The translations under genes and the position numbers were made by a program. The notes beneath the pieces were generated by a model. It did not search any database. It was given only the letters and a program-made list of their open reading frames with translations, and had not been told where the DNA came from. A stretch of DNA of 64,000 nt, taken from positions 146,656-210,655 of the forward strand of contig CAYRAV010000001.1 of the NCBI GenBank assembly GCA_964422365.1. Reading direction: 5' to 3'. Source of the DNA: CAYRAV01 sp964422365. GTDB taxonomy: Bacteria; Bacillota; Clostridia; Lachnospirales; Lachnospiraceae. This document shows positions 52,637-62,200 of the stretch, in pieces (position 1 is the stretch's first letter; every line of letters starts with the position of its first letter).

Positions 52637-52910
52637 AAAATCTCCATGCATCCTTAGAGCGTGTTTGAAAATTCATTGCTGTTCGTCAATATGCCAAAAA
52701 ATTGCATAAATTATGTGAAAATCCAGCCTACTTTCATACAATAATCAAAGATTTCCTATGATTCTCACTCTATTATCACAAACATTTTTGGTGTTTTTGT
52801 ACAATTTTTAATTTTCAAACACGCTCTAATGCACCACCATAAATGAAAGTTATGAGATGTATGTCAAAATACCTGAATTTAGTTTTTTGCTAAAGCAAAA
52901 AGGGTACTTT
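52637..52910. repeat. family 4 repeat interrupted by a family 1 element
   Basis: 52637-52656 and 52829-52910 join to match 47211-47325 closely, with a 170-bp family 1 type II element plus TA between them. With one TA removed, the joined site CCTTAATGCACCACC has the same length as CCTTAGTACACCACC in the uninterrupted copy. Confidence 0.8.
52657..52826. repeat. family 1 type II element with perfect ends
   Basis: 170 bp, ends GAGCGTGTTTGAAAATT and AATTTTCAAACACGCTC, flanked by TA at 52655-52656 and 52827-52828. The interior aligns in reverse with 33490-33659. This is the least decayed type II copy. Confidence 0.85.
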
Positions 52911-52919
52911 CATAGAAAT

Positions 52920-52962
52920 AAAAAGTGTTTAGACTATGCTACCCACACTCTAAACACTTTTT
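52920..52962 (-). terminator. terminator after rpmB
   Basis: AAAAAGTGTTTAGA pairs perfectly with TCTAAACACTTTTT (14 bp) around a 15-nt loop; the stem supplies the T-run. It ends 14 bp past the rpmB stop. Confidence 0.85.
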
Positions 52963-52976
52963 CTAAATCATATACA

Positions 52977-53162
52977 TTATGCACGTTCTACTAAACCTGA
53001 TCTTAAGCATGCTGTACATACATACATTTTCTTTGCAGCTCCATTTACTTTAACCTTTACAGATTTTACATTTGATTTCCACATTCTATTACTTCTTCTA
53101 TGTGAGTGACTCACCTTAATTCCAAAATGAGCACCTTTGTTGCAAATTGCACATTTAGCCAT
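52977..53162 (-). CDS. rpmB: 50S ribosomal protein L28
   Basis: 61-aa bL28 of the zinc-binding type. C-A-I-C-N-K-G-A-H-F-G at the start and C-T-A-C near the end form the four-cysteine site. S-H-S-H-R-R-S-N-R-M-W is the core. The ATG at 53162 is the family start. It stands apart, with a terminator and repeats on both sides. Confidence 0.96.
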   Translation of the reverse strand: MAKCAICNKGAHFGIKVSHSHRRSNRMWKSNVKSVKVKVNGAAKKMYVCTACLRSGLVERA

Positions 53163-53284
53163 TGAAAGCACCTCCTTATGACTTATTCCATATAGCAATA
53201 TATTTTGCTATACATCAAACAAAGACCATTCTACCAAAACTTACAACATAATGCAAGCAAAATTTTTATTTTTTTCAAAAAAAT

Positions 53285-53341
53285 TGTTACAATTCAATCA
53301 TGCAGAAATAGTTGTATTATCTGCACATGGCCACCTGCTTT
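53285..53341. repeat. family 2 left-half remnant
   Basis: GTTACAATTCAATCATGCAG and the following bases align with the left end and first stem arm of the 39123 copy. The match stops just before the family 1 element starting at 53346, which suggests that element inserted into it. Confidence 0.6.
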
Positions 53342-53345
53342 ACTA

Positions 53346-53481
53346 GAGCGTGTTTGAAAATTGCTTGTTACAAGATGTATGTCACAATTTGTGGGGAATT
53401 TGTTCCAAATTCATAAGATGCAGCGGGCTGCATTGAATGAATTTGGGGTAAATATCCTCGCAAAGTGGAGCATGCAGATTC
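53346..53481. repeat. family 1 type I element lacking its right end
   Basis: Left end TA-GAGCGTGTTTGAAAATTG is intact. The interior matches the 4029 copy through GAGCATGCAGATT, after which the sequence diverges. With the adjacent family 2 remnant it makes up most of the 53163-53520 gap. Confidence 0.8.
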
Positions 53482-53520
53482 ATAATTTTTTTATTCAACT
53501 ATATATTGGCAGCAAGCCAT

Positions 53521-53913
53521 CTACTCCTCTTCCGCTCCAAAATCTTCTGTAGATACCTCATTTGTTTCTTTATCCTTCGATGAAAACTTATCAAGGAAAT
53601 CAGGTACCATATCCAATAGTTTTGTTAAACTGTCCTGATTTTTAATATTAACAAGTTTTGTTGTTCCATTTTGAATTACTAATACAGCACTTGGCTGAAT
53701 GCGGCCTCCCATTCCTCCACCACCATTGTTCTTTTTTTTATCCTCTTGTGCAAAGGCTCCTGCCCCCACTCCAAAGCTAACATCCACCAATGGTAATATA
53801 ATTGTTCCATCATCAAATTTCACTGCTTCACCCACTACTGTTTTTGTTGTTAAAAAACTATCCATTCCCTTAAATAATGATTCTACTGTTTGATTAAATG
53901 TATTATCTGCCAT
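53521..53913 (-). CDS. gerW: GerW family sporulation protein (YtfJ)
   Basis: 130 aa. The family core is V-V-G-E-A-V-K-F, D-G-T-I-I-L-P-L-V-D-V-S-F-G-V-G-A-G, a glycine-rich loop (N-G-G-G-G-M-G-G-R) and P-S-A-V-L-V-I. GerW is linked to spore germination in Bacillus. It overlaps the DUF2953 gene by 11 bp, as in the Bacillus ytfI-ytfJ pair. The start follows AAGGAGG. Confidence 0.92.
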   Translation of the reverse strand: MADNTFNQTVESLFKGMDSFLTTKTVVGEAVKFDDGTIILPLVDVSFGVGAGAFAQEDKKKNNGGGGMGGRIQPSAVLVIQNGTTKLVNIKNQDSLTKLLDMVPDFLDKFSSKDKETNEVSTEDFGAEEE

Positions 53914-54925
53914 TTTCTAATTCCTCCTTACAATGCTCAAAGTTTTCTATTAATTTTTTTAATTCTTTACTAAACCATAATTGCAATGCTATTTTTCCAA
54001 TTGTAAATATACGAACTTTTCCTTTCGCATAAATGGTATACTCTAATACTTTTTCTTCAAAATCAGGTATAATTTGAAAAAATTTTCCATATTTCCCATA
54101 AAATACAGCAATCACTCCCAATATCTGTCCCGAACTGCAAGGATCTCCTGTTCCAAACTTTAGATAACCTTTTAGCTTTTTAGGTTTTATATGTTTTACT
54201 ATTTTTTTGACTGCCTTCATGCAAGTATGAAAACCTGTTTTATTTTCTTCTTCTGTAAGAAATGCCCATATAATTTTAATTCGAGAAATACTGCCTCTGA
54301 TACTTACTATCATATTCTTTATTTTTTTCTTTATACCTTGTATTTTTTTTAAAAATTTCTGATATTTATCATTAAAAATACAGCTGGCTTTTTCAAAAAA
54401 AGTAAATTCATTTTCTAACTCCTGTCCATTCAGTTCTAATTTTACATCTTTTTCTATTTCTACCGGCTCATGCTTCTGATATAGATTTTTATGCGAATCT
54501 GAAAAATTTTCATTTTCGATAGTTTCCTCTACAGTGTTTTGTTTCTTCTCTTCATTCTTATCTGTATGAACAGAATTTTTTTTCTGTTGTAACTTATCTT
54601 TTTGTTTCTTTTTTCTGCTAACTTTGTTTGTATTGCTTTTCTTTTGTTTTGCTTTCTTCACTCTTTTAGGAAGGTTACTTTTTACTGTAATTCCTAAAAT
54701 TTTTAAACGATAGATAAACCGTTCTCCTGCATATTCACAAGAATAGCTAATGAATTTAAGCAACCAATTACCTTTTATCTGACACTGAAATTTTCCTTGT
54801 TGTTCTGCATTGATTTGATAATGGATAGGTACAAACAATATCACTAGTAACAATGCTAATAACAATCCTAGAATTGATCCGAGTACAATTCCGATTATTT
54901 TCAATATCAACAAAAATATATGCAC
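53903..54925 (-). CDS. DUF2953 domain membrane protein (YtfI-like)
   Basis: 340 aa with GTG start. One N-terminal membrane helix (about 4-32) ends in V-P-I-H-Y-Q-I, the DUF2953 opening. A long Lys/Gln/Glu low-complexity region (about 85-150) is inserted before the conserved C-terminal part (G-Y-L-K-F-G-T-G-D-P, then G-K-V-R). Pairing with gerW suggests a sporulation role; the biochemical role is unknown. Confidence 0.85.
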   Translation of the reverse strand: MHIFLLILKIIGIVLGSILGLLLALLLVILFVPIHYQINAEQQGKFQCQIKGNWLLKFISYSCEYAGERFIYRLKILGITVKSNLPKRVKKAKQKKSNTNKVSRKKKQKDKLQQKKNSVHTDKNEEKKQNTVEETIENENFSDSHKNLYQKHEPVEIEKDVKLELNGQELENEFTFFEKASCIFNDKYQKFLKKIQGIKKKIKNMIVSIRGSISRIKIIWAFLTEEENKTGFHTCMKAVKKIVKHIKPKKLKGYLKFGTGDPCSSGQILGVIAVFYGKYGKFFQIIPDFEEKVLEYTIYAKGKVRIFTIGKIALQLWFSKELKKLIENFEHCKEELENGR

Positions 54926-54951
54926 TCTTTCTCACATCCCTGCTGCTATTT

Positions 54952-55281
54952 TTATTGAACATCAAATTCTTTCTCTCTGAAATACTCCCGTATTTTTACA
55001 TCATTTGTTTTTCTATAAATTTCTTCTATAATCTTGACAACAAGTGAAACTGCACCTGTTTTTGTTCTTGCTAGACCAATAATATAAATATCATTTCTTT
55101 TATAATGTTTAAACAAAAGCTCATTTGCATCAATAATATCCAACATATTTTGTGGATTAGATGCGAGTGCAATGCAGTAAACTTGGAATGTCAGCTTCTC
55201 ATTTTCAAGTTTTTTGAGTATTTTTTTTAAGTTCTTTTCTAATCTTTCATCTACATACAATGTATGATACCATTTTATCAT
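54952..55281 (-). CDS. unknown small protein before DUF2953
   Basis: Unrecognised 109-aa soluble protein. It looks alpha/beta: Q-V-Y-C-I-A-L-A-S-N-P, then a helix (M-L-D-I-I-D-A-N-E-L-L-F) and D-I-Y-I-I-G-L-A-R-T, then a helix at the C-terminus. The start follows AGGTGG. Adjacency (26 bp) to the DUF2953-gerW pair implies co-transcription. Confidence 0.7.
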   Translation of the reverse strand: MIKWYHTLYVDERLEKNLKKILKKLENEKLTFQVYCIALASNPQNMLDIIDANELLFKHYKRNDIYIIGLARTKTGAVSLVVKIIEEIYRKTNDVKIREYFREKEFDVQ

Positions 55282-55391
55282 ATATCCACCTGCAATCCTA
55301 CCACAATTTTTTTATACTGGCAATCATTCTAAAACTATCCTCTATAATATACAAAAAGCTTTTCTACAGATGCTAACTATTACTATAATGC

Positions 55392-56810
55392 TTATACCAT
55401 TCCTTTTATAATATTGTTGATTATATTCATACTTGCCTGCCGTTCTGCTGCATCTGTACATTGTTCTATTGATTGCTGCACATACTCCTGAACTTCATCC
55501 ACGCTATGGAAAAAATTTGGTATGACTGCCAATGTACTAGCAATAATTGCTCTATTGACACACATTTGATTTTTTGTAAACAGCTCTGCTGCCTTATTTA
55601 AAAATTCTTTTGTTACTATTTCTAGTTTTTCTTCTGATACATTTTCCTCTAATGTCTCTTTATTATCCTTAGAAAATTCAATAAATAGACTGTTTCCCAT
55701 TAATTGCTCCATCTGGTGCAATGTATCTATTTTTTCTTCTAATTGTAATTGTTTTATCATATCTTCTTTTGTTGTCCTAATCTCATAAAATACAGATTCC
55801 ATCTGTTCACATTCAAGTGCAAGCTCTTCCTGCTTTCCTTCTGTATCAAACAGCTTATTTTCAATGTCTTGTGGAATATTCTCCTTTTTTTCAGATTCAT
55901 ACAACTGATACACTGCATTTATGATTGCCCTGCATGCCTCTGTTTCTTTGTTTTCTACAGGTTCGATAAATTTCATTGACAATACATAAACATATAAGCA
56001 ATTAATAATACTCTGTATTCCCAAATACCTGTCAGAAATTTCCACACAAAAATCTGCATATTTCAAAAATTTATCCTGTAATACTTTGTATTCTTCTTCC
56101 GTAAGTTCCTGAAAATTAATGTTTTCTAATTCTAACAAAAATTCTTGTAAATTGAAAAAATGCTGTTCCATTCCTTCTGGCTTATATAGCATTGCTGCAC
56201 TTTCTAAATGATATATGAAACCATCTAATGCAGACTGTTCTGCCCCTTTAAATAATCCAAAACTATTTTTAACCAGCTGATAATATTTGCTTCTTGCCAT
56301 TCTTACAGGTAATTCCGCAATAACTTCTTTGATATGGGAATTTGTCACTACATTATCTTTACTACTAAAAATAAATTGTAATGTTTTTCGTAAAAATTGC
56401 TCCTGATTTGTTAATACAAGATTTTTTTCAAATTTTAACTCAATACGATTTAACACATGTTCGTAAATCTGTAACTTATCGGTATATGTAGTAAGAATTT
56501 TCATAATTTTAATTACTTCACCACGAAGCGCATCTAATATTTCCACATTCTTCTGTTCAAACTTTTTCTTTTCTACAAAAACTTCATTTACTACTTCATT
56601 GATTTTTCTTATTATTTCCCAAATTTCAGAATGTTGTTCCTCTTTTTGTTCATGTATAATTTCATATAACATATAATAATCCATTGTCATATGTATCAGT
56701 GATGTCTGTGCATACACATGAAATAGCCTGTCTGTATACTCTGGCATCACTTCTTCTAAATTATTTCCACTTTTTATTCTTTTCATTATATTTTTTATAT
56801 GATTTTCCAT
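55392..56810 (-). CDS. unknown all-helical protein
   Basis: Unrecognised 472-aa protein, rich in Glu, Lys, Leu and Ile, almost entirely helical by appearance. No signal peptide or membrane segment. The last 100 residues contain N-R-A-I-I-A-S-T-L-A-V-I-P-N-F-F and a final amphipathic helix. The ATG lies immediately after a family 3 hairpin element, and GGTG of that element is the only ribosome-site candidate. Confidence 0.7.
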   Translation of the reverse strand: MENHIKNIMKRIKSGNNLEEVMPEYTDRLFHVYAQTSLIHMTMDYYMLYEIIHEQKEEQHSEIWEIIRKINEVVNEVFVEKKKFEQKNVEILDALRGEVIKIMKILTTYTDKLQIYEHVLNRIELKFEKNLVLTNQEQFLRKTLQFIFSSKDNVVTNSHIKEVIAELPVRMARSKYYQLVKNSFGLFKGAEQSALDGFIYHLESAAMLYKPEGMEQHFFNLQEFLLELENINFQELTEEEYKVLQDKFLKYADFCVEISDRYLGIQSIINCLYVYVLSMKFIEPVENKETEACRAIINAVYQLYESEKKENIPQDIENKLFDTEGKQEELALECEQMESVFYEIRTTKEDMIKQLQLEEKIDTLHQMEQLMGNSLFIEFSKDNKETLEENVSEEKLEIVTKEFLNKAAELFTKNQMCVNRAIIASTLAVIPNFFHSVDEVQEYVQQSIEQCTDAAERQASMNIINNIIKGMV

Positions 56811-56930
56811 TATTTACACCAAATCTGCCAAGCACAAGTCTCTTTGTATTTGACAGATACAAACACAAAGGGTGAAAGATGTGTGTTTGCATATTTTCCC
56901 TTTCTTCTATTTTTCTTTTACTCTTGCTTT
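56811..56930 (-). promoter_or_regulatory. family 3 hairpin element before the 472-aa gene
   Basis: Read with the gene, ATCTGTCAA (complement of 56850-56858) pairs with TTGGCAGAT (complement of 56823-56831). Compared with the folD copy, GCC/GGC has become ATC/GAT, which keeps pairing. TTTGT and GTAAA extend the stem by wobble. The first hairpin (CTTTCACCC at its end) has two mismatches here. The ATG follows TTTGGTGTAAATA directly. Confidence 0.6.
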
Positions 56931-57000
56931 CCTAAATTCTATTCTATCTTCTTATTATATCAGCTATTGCAAAAATAAACCAGTATATAACAATAAAAAT

Positions 57001-58101
57001 CTATCTAATTATAATATCTGTTATTCCCTGAACAAACCAATCATTTGGTATAAACATTGTCATTTTCTTCATTTCTACACTAAAAATACCCAGCATACTG
57101 ATTACACTTGTCACAATAATAAACAGGAAAGATATAAGCTGATATGCTGTGTTACTTTTTATTATTTTTCTTATTACATAAAATGCAATAACAACTCCCA
57201 TCGAAAATGCTATTCCTGTAAACATAATAGAAACAAAATCCACTATATTTAAAGAATGTCCCATCAAATACATAATCAAACTACAACAAATGGTATATAA
57301 TGACATGACACTTCCTACTGATAACAACTCCCCTAAATAAAATACTATATTAGGAATAAACAGCAATCTCCTTCTTTTTAAAACTTGCGAATCTGGATTT
57401 TCCATAATACTCCATACTAAAAACATGGCTATAATGCAAAGTGCCATGCTGATTATTGCTAATACTATCTGTTCATAAATCAACTGGTATTGAAATTCTG
57501 TCTTCTTTGGCTCTTTCTTATCCTTTTCTACCATATGAATATCAAATGCATATTTGTATCTGGTATCCTCTTTCAACCTATCTATATAGTTATAAAATTG
57601 TTCCTGATTATACTTTGACATCGATGAATCTAAACCAGCATACATATTCCATGTATTAGAAAGACATAATTCATACATAATCTCTCCTGCCAGAATGTCT
57701 GATACAACGCTGGTGAATGATGCATTTTCATAAGCATATGATGCAATCAGATTCTTTGTCTGCCCTTTTCTCACACTTTCCTGAAATCCCTGCTTTATGA
57801 TAAAATAGCCAGCAATTTCATTCTTATAAAGTTTTTCCTCTAAATTTTTTCTTTCTGCATCATATACATAGATTCCTTCCTGCTTTTTACAATTTTCCAG
57901 AAATTCTTTAGACAGTTCTGTTCCATCTTCGTCCGCCATTCCAATTGGAATATTACTTTTTACATTTATTTCAGCAGAAAAACTTTTTAATAGCAATAAA
58001 AATATAACAGACATTATTAATAAAATAATGACAGCTGCTCTACTTTTCAGCATTAACTTCAAATTCAAACCAATTACAGTTTTTATATCTCTTAAAATCA
58101 T
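57001..58101 (-). CDS. ABC-2 type permease subunit (second)
   Basis: 366 aa. One N-terminal membrane helix (about 22-42), an extracytoplasmic region of about 170 residues, then five or six helices near the end. This is the ABC-2 membrane 3/YhgE-like layout, with V-N-V-K-S-N-I-P-I-G-M-A-D-E-D-G after the first helix. It is 13 bp after its paralogue. No ATP-binding subunit is encoded nearby. Confidence 0.8.
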   Translation of the reverse strand: MILRDIKTVIGLNLKLMLKSRAAVIILLIMSVIFLLLLKSFSAEINVKSNIPIGMADEDGTELSKEFLENCKKQEGIYVYDAERKNLEEKLYKNEIAGYFIIKQGFQESVRKGQTKNLIASYAYENASFTSVVSDILAGEIMYELCLSNTWNMYAGLDSSMSKYNQEQFYNYIDRLKEDTRYKYAFDIHMVEKDKKEPKKTEFQYQLIYEQIVLAIISMALCIIAMFLVWSIMENPDSQVLKRRRLLFIPNIVFYLGELLSVGSVMSLYTICCSLIMYLMGHSLNIVDFVSIMFTGIAFSMGVVIAFYVIRKIIKSNTAYQLISFLFIIVTSVISMLGIFSVEMKKMTMFIPNDWFVQGITDIIIR

Positions 58102-58114
58102 GTTATCTCCTAAT

Positions 58115-59203
58115 TTATAAATTACTTAACACCTGCAGCATCTGATATACTGGTGAATATTGCCCAATTTCATATAAAACCCTTGGCATATACATCATCG
58201 GTACTACACCGCCTCCAACTATATACAATATAAAATATGTTGTTCCTGTTATCAGCATATATACTTTTGTACTTCTACAACAATATGCAAACACTATAGA
58301 TAGAACAATACAGCCAGAAATACAGTAACCATAAGTAATAAAAACATTATGAGCAATATTTTCAGGTGTTATCACACTTACTATTCCATATAAAAGAAAT
58401 AAAAGCAGATTACAGCCTATACAGGATATTACCATTTTATAAATAAGATATTGCCATTCTTGTATTTCTACTAATTTTAATCTTTGTAAAGTTTTGTTTT
58501 CTTTTTCTTTTAAATACGAGAAACCAGCGAATATGCTGCCAAATAAGCAAATCATAACCATCAAAGACTGTACATAATATTCTTTGAAAGAAACCTGATT
58601 TGCACTTTCTATTTTATGAATTTCAAAGATATCATTTCTTCCTAATGCCATAAATACCAGTTTCATCGAAATATCTACATTCTTTTTCTTTATCAAATCT
58701 TGTGGTCTTTGCTCATATTGCATCACTTGATATAATCCTGCACAATTAACTTCCACAGAAGAAATATATTTCTCATAACTTTTCAGTATATTATTTAAAA
58801 CAGTTGTTATTGTTGTATTTTCTGTACTAAGCACCACCTGAACTGGTGCATTTTGAATAGAAATCAAATTTTGCACAAATTGTCCTGGTATAACCAGATA
58901 TCCACTGAGTATTCCATTTTCAAATAACTCTATGATTTCATCCTTTGTTGCCACAATAATATTTGCATATTTTGATATTTCTTTGCTCTCTTTAAAGTAG
59001 TCTACTAACATTTTCGAATAATAGCTTCCATCCTGATCTACAACCCCTATTGAAATCACAGCCTCTATATTTTCCTCTTTCTCTTTCACAGCACAATAAG
59101 TGCCCGCTATCATAATAGCAGACACTATTGCAAAAAACATCCATATTTTTTTATTGTAAAAACTCTCTTTTAAATCCCTCCATAATAGATTGGCAAATTT
59201 CAA
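58115..59203 (-). CDS. ABC-2 type permease subunit (first)
   Basis: 362 aa with the same topology as the next gene: helix at about 19-38, then I-S-I-G-V-V-D-Q-D-G, a large outside domain and C-terminal helices. The pair would form a heterodimeric export channel. It starts 19 bp after the glycosyltransferase gene in what looks like a four-gene envelope operon. The missing ATPase must come from elsewhere. Confidence 0.8.
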   Translation of the reverse strand: MKFANLLWRDLKESFYNKKIWMFFAIVSAIMIAGTYCAVKEKEENIEAVISIGVVDQDGSYYSKMLVDYFKESKEISKYANIIVATKDEIIELFENGILSGYLVIPGQFVQNLISIQNAPVQVVLSTENTTITTVLNNILKSYEKYISSVEVNCAGLYQVMQYEQRPQDLIKKKNVDISMKLVFMALGRNDIFEIHKIESANQVSFKEYYVQSLMVMICLFGSIFAGFSYLKEKENKTLQRLKLVEIQEWQYLIYKMVISCIGCNLLLFLLYGIVSVITPENIAHNVFITYGYCISGCIVLSIVFAYCCRSTKVYMLITGTTYFILYIVGGGVVPMMYMPRVLYEIGQYSPVYQMLQVLSNL

Positions 59204-59222
59204 GTTTTTCCCTCCAGACGTT

Positions 59223-62200
59223 TTATTTTTCTAACAATACCCAGCTGTTAAACCAGCGGAGAAATGTATTAACATATGATTTGCTTACTGGCTGTCCTGA
59301 TAATACCGGATAGAACATCACAAACAGGATAACTACTGCTGCTGTATAAACTGCCGCTGCCTTAATCCATTTTTTCCTTGTCATAACAATATTGAATATC
59401 TTTTCTTTCTGACTCAATCTGTATATAGAATACCCAATCATCAATACAACAAATGGAACACTTGGAAAGTAATGGTAAATAAAAATACATCTCGATACCA
59501 AAAACCATGGTGTGTATTGTGCCAGATAGCTGATTGCTAAGAAAATTGCACTTTTATCTTTCTCTTTAAATGATAAATATATCATATAAAGAAAAGCTGG
59601 AATTCCAATCCACCATACAAGTGGATTTCCAAATGCACTAATCCCTTCTGCAACCGTATCGCTGACATGCCCTGAATAATACCAGATTGGGCGATATATA
59701 ATCGGCCACTGCCACCAATAAGATGAAAATGGGTGTGTTGCATTTAAACCTGAATGATAATTAAACATTGTAGTCTGGTTTCTTATCATCATTTGGAACC
59801 AGCCCTTCCCTGTTCCATCATTAAATGGTATATATGCCAGTCCATAAATAATACATGGAATAACAATGAAAAATACGACACAACTTGCCAATGTAATAAC
59901 TGTATTTCTTGTAAAACTCTTTACCACATGATCATGCTTGATTCCGTTTGTTTCACCTCCCGGATTTTTCACAGCTATTGTATATTCATTATAACGGCGG
60001 AATATCTGCCAAAAGAAAATCACTGCCAATCCTGCACCGGCATAAATTCCTGTCCATTTACTTGCAATGCCAAGTCCCATAGCTGTACCACAACAAGCCA
60101 ATGGTATTAGTGTTCTTGATAATTTTGAATCATAGAAACTAAATTGTGTATACTGATACATAAAATAATACATCAGTATAACAAAAAAAGTAACAAATAC
60201 ATCAATGGTAGCAATTCGCGTTTGCGTAAAATGCATAAAATCAAATGCAAATAATGTTGTAACTACAATTGCCATCCAGCTTTCTTTAAAGAAACGTTTC
60301 GAAAATAAATAAAGTACTGGCAGCATTGCAATCCCAAAAAGGCATCCCATAATTCTCCATCCAAATGGATTCACACCAAAAATCAACATTCCCAGTGCAA
60401 TAAAACCTTTTCCAAGAGGCGGATGGGTATTTTCATAGGAATAAATGCCTTGAATAAATTCATAAGCTGTTCTTCCATGATAAATCTCGTCAAAATATGT
60501 GCCATCACGGAATGTGTTTCTCTCTGGACACAATTCCTGTTCATCAAATAATTCCGGGTATTCCGAAGCATTAACAGGCATTAATACCTGTCCGCCTGCA
60601 TCCTTTAATACCATTTCCCTCACAACACAACAATCTGAATTTGATGTTAATCTAAAATATCTTGCTGTCAGGTCAGTATCATACCGTCCCCAGGCAAATA
60701 CACTTACCATTTGGAAGGTAGAAGAATTTTCCCACGGACCATTCAGATCATTTGCTGTTTCCAAAGTAAAATCACGATTCTCATAATTTCCAAGAAAATA
60801 GTGTATCTGAGTAATCTGTGCTGGTGCTCCCATATCTAATGTAATTGTAGTATTGTACTCCTGTGTTTCCCACTGGGTTTGGGGCATTTTGTGACTACCT
60901 AAATCATATAATGCAATTGCACCATAAATCAGCATAATAGATAACATGGCAATCCAATCCAGTTTTGTAAATTTTGGTGCTTTTATTGTTCTCTGAAACA
61001 CTGGTTCCTTTTTCTCTTTACTATTGTTTGTCTCGTATACTTTGATTACAGATGCTGCCTCTTTCTCATCCCATGATTTCATATAACACTTAAATGCAGT
61101 ATATATAACATATCCGGTACACACAAGTAACATAAAACCACACACATTTGGAATAATAGAATCCCAGTCATAAGTTGCAGCATCAAAGAAAAATAATACA
61201 TGTGCTACATTTATCAAATGAATACCTGATAATATAATATATGAAACTGCAATTTCTTTTCTTGGTTCATACAAAAATGCCAATATTAACAATAATAAAA
61301 CCGGAAACATATATCTTTCATGCATTCTGGCTGAAAAAGTAAACATCAAACTAATAATTACTGCTCCAAGAAAAAAATACTTTCCTTTTGATTTTCTGCA
61401 CTTCCACCACACAAATGTAGTAAATGCCACTAGGAGTACAATAGCAACTGTTCCCCATGTTTGAAAAGTAAGGCCTAACCATTTTTCCTCCTGTCCATGC
61501 CAGTTTTTTCCTAATAATGCCCAAAAATTATATCCATTCACACTTGCATATGGATAAGACTTCATTGTTTCCTGATACTGTGCAAACACTTCTTTTAATC
61601 CAAATGGAACACAGGCAATTACCATGCAGACAATGGCAATTATTCCCATTATCAATTCCTTCAGAAATCTTTTGACTTCAAAGTTTTCCAAAATAACCTG
61701 ATCCATAATTCCATAAATTATGACTGGTGTAAAAATCAGCGTCTGTGGTTTGATTAAGATACCTGCTGCAAACACAAAGTATGCAGGAATCAATTTTTTC
61801 TCTGCTACCAGGTAACATGTATATGCAACAAATATAGTAAAGACCGCATCCACCTGTCCCCATACTGATGAGTTAATAATGACTGCCGGACTAAATAAAT
61901 ACAAACTTGTAAGAATCAGAGAAGTATTTTCACAAAATCGTCTTTTTGCCACTTTGTAAATCAAACCGCCTGCTATCAAATCACAAATAATAGCCGGCAT
62001 TTTTAGAAGCAGAACATTTCCTGCCAAAGCCGGAAACACACTTTTCAGCCATCCAATTACAAATAAAATATACATATATCCAGGCGGATAGTCTGTAAAT
62101 GCTTCTAAATTATAAAAATTACCAAATCCATGCTGATATACCATATCAGACCAGGCCGAAAAGCAGCTAATGTCTGTATCATACCCCTTATATAAGAGTC

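Noticed and set aside
4029..53481. CRISPR array or phage attachment sites among the repeats
   Set aside because: Repeats are dispersed at kilobase distances without regular spacers, and no integrase, cas or phage gene is present.
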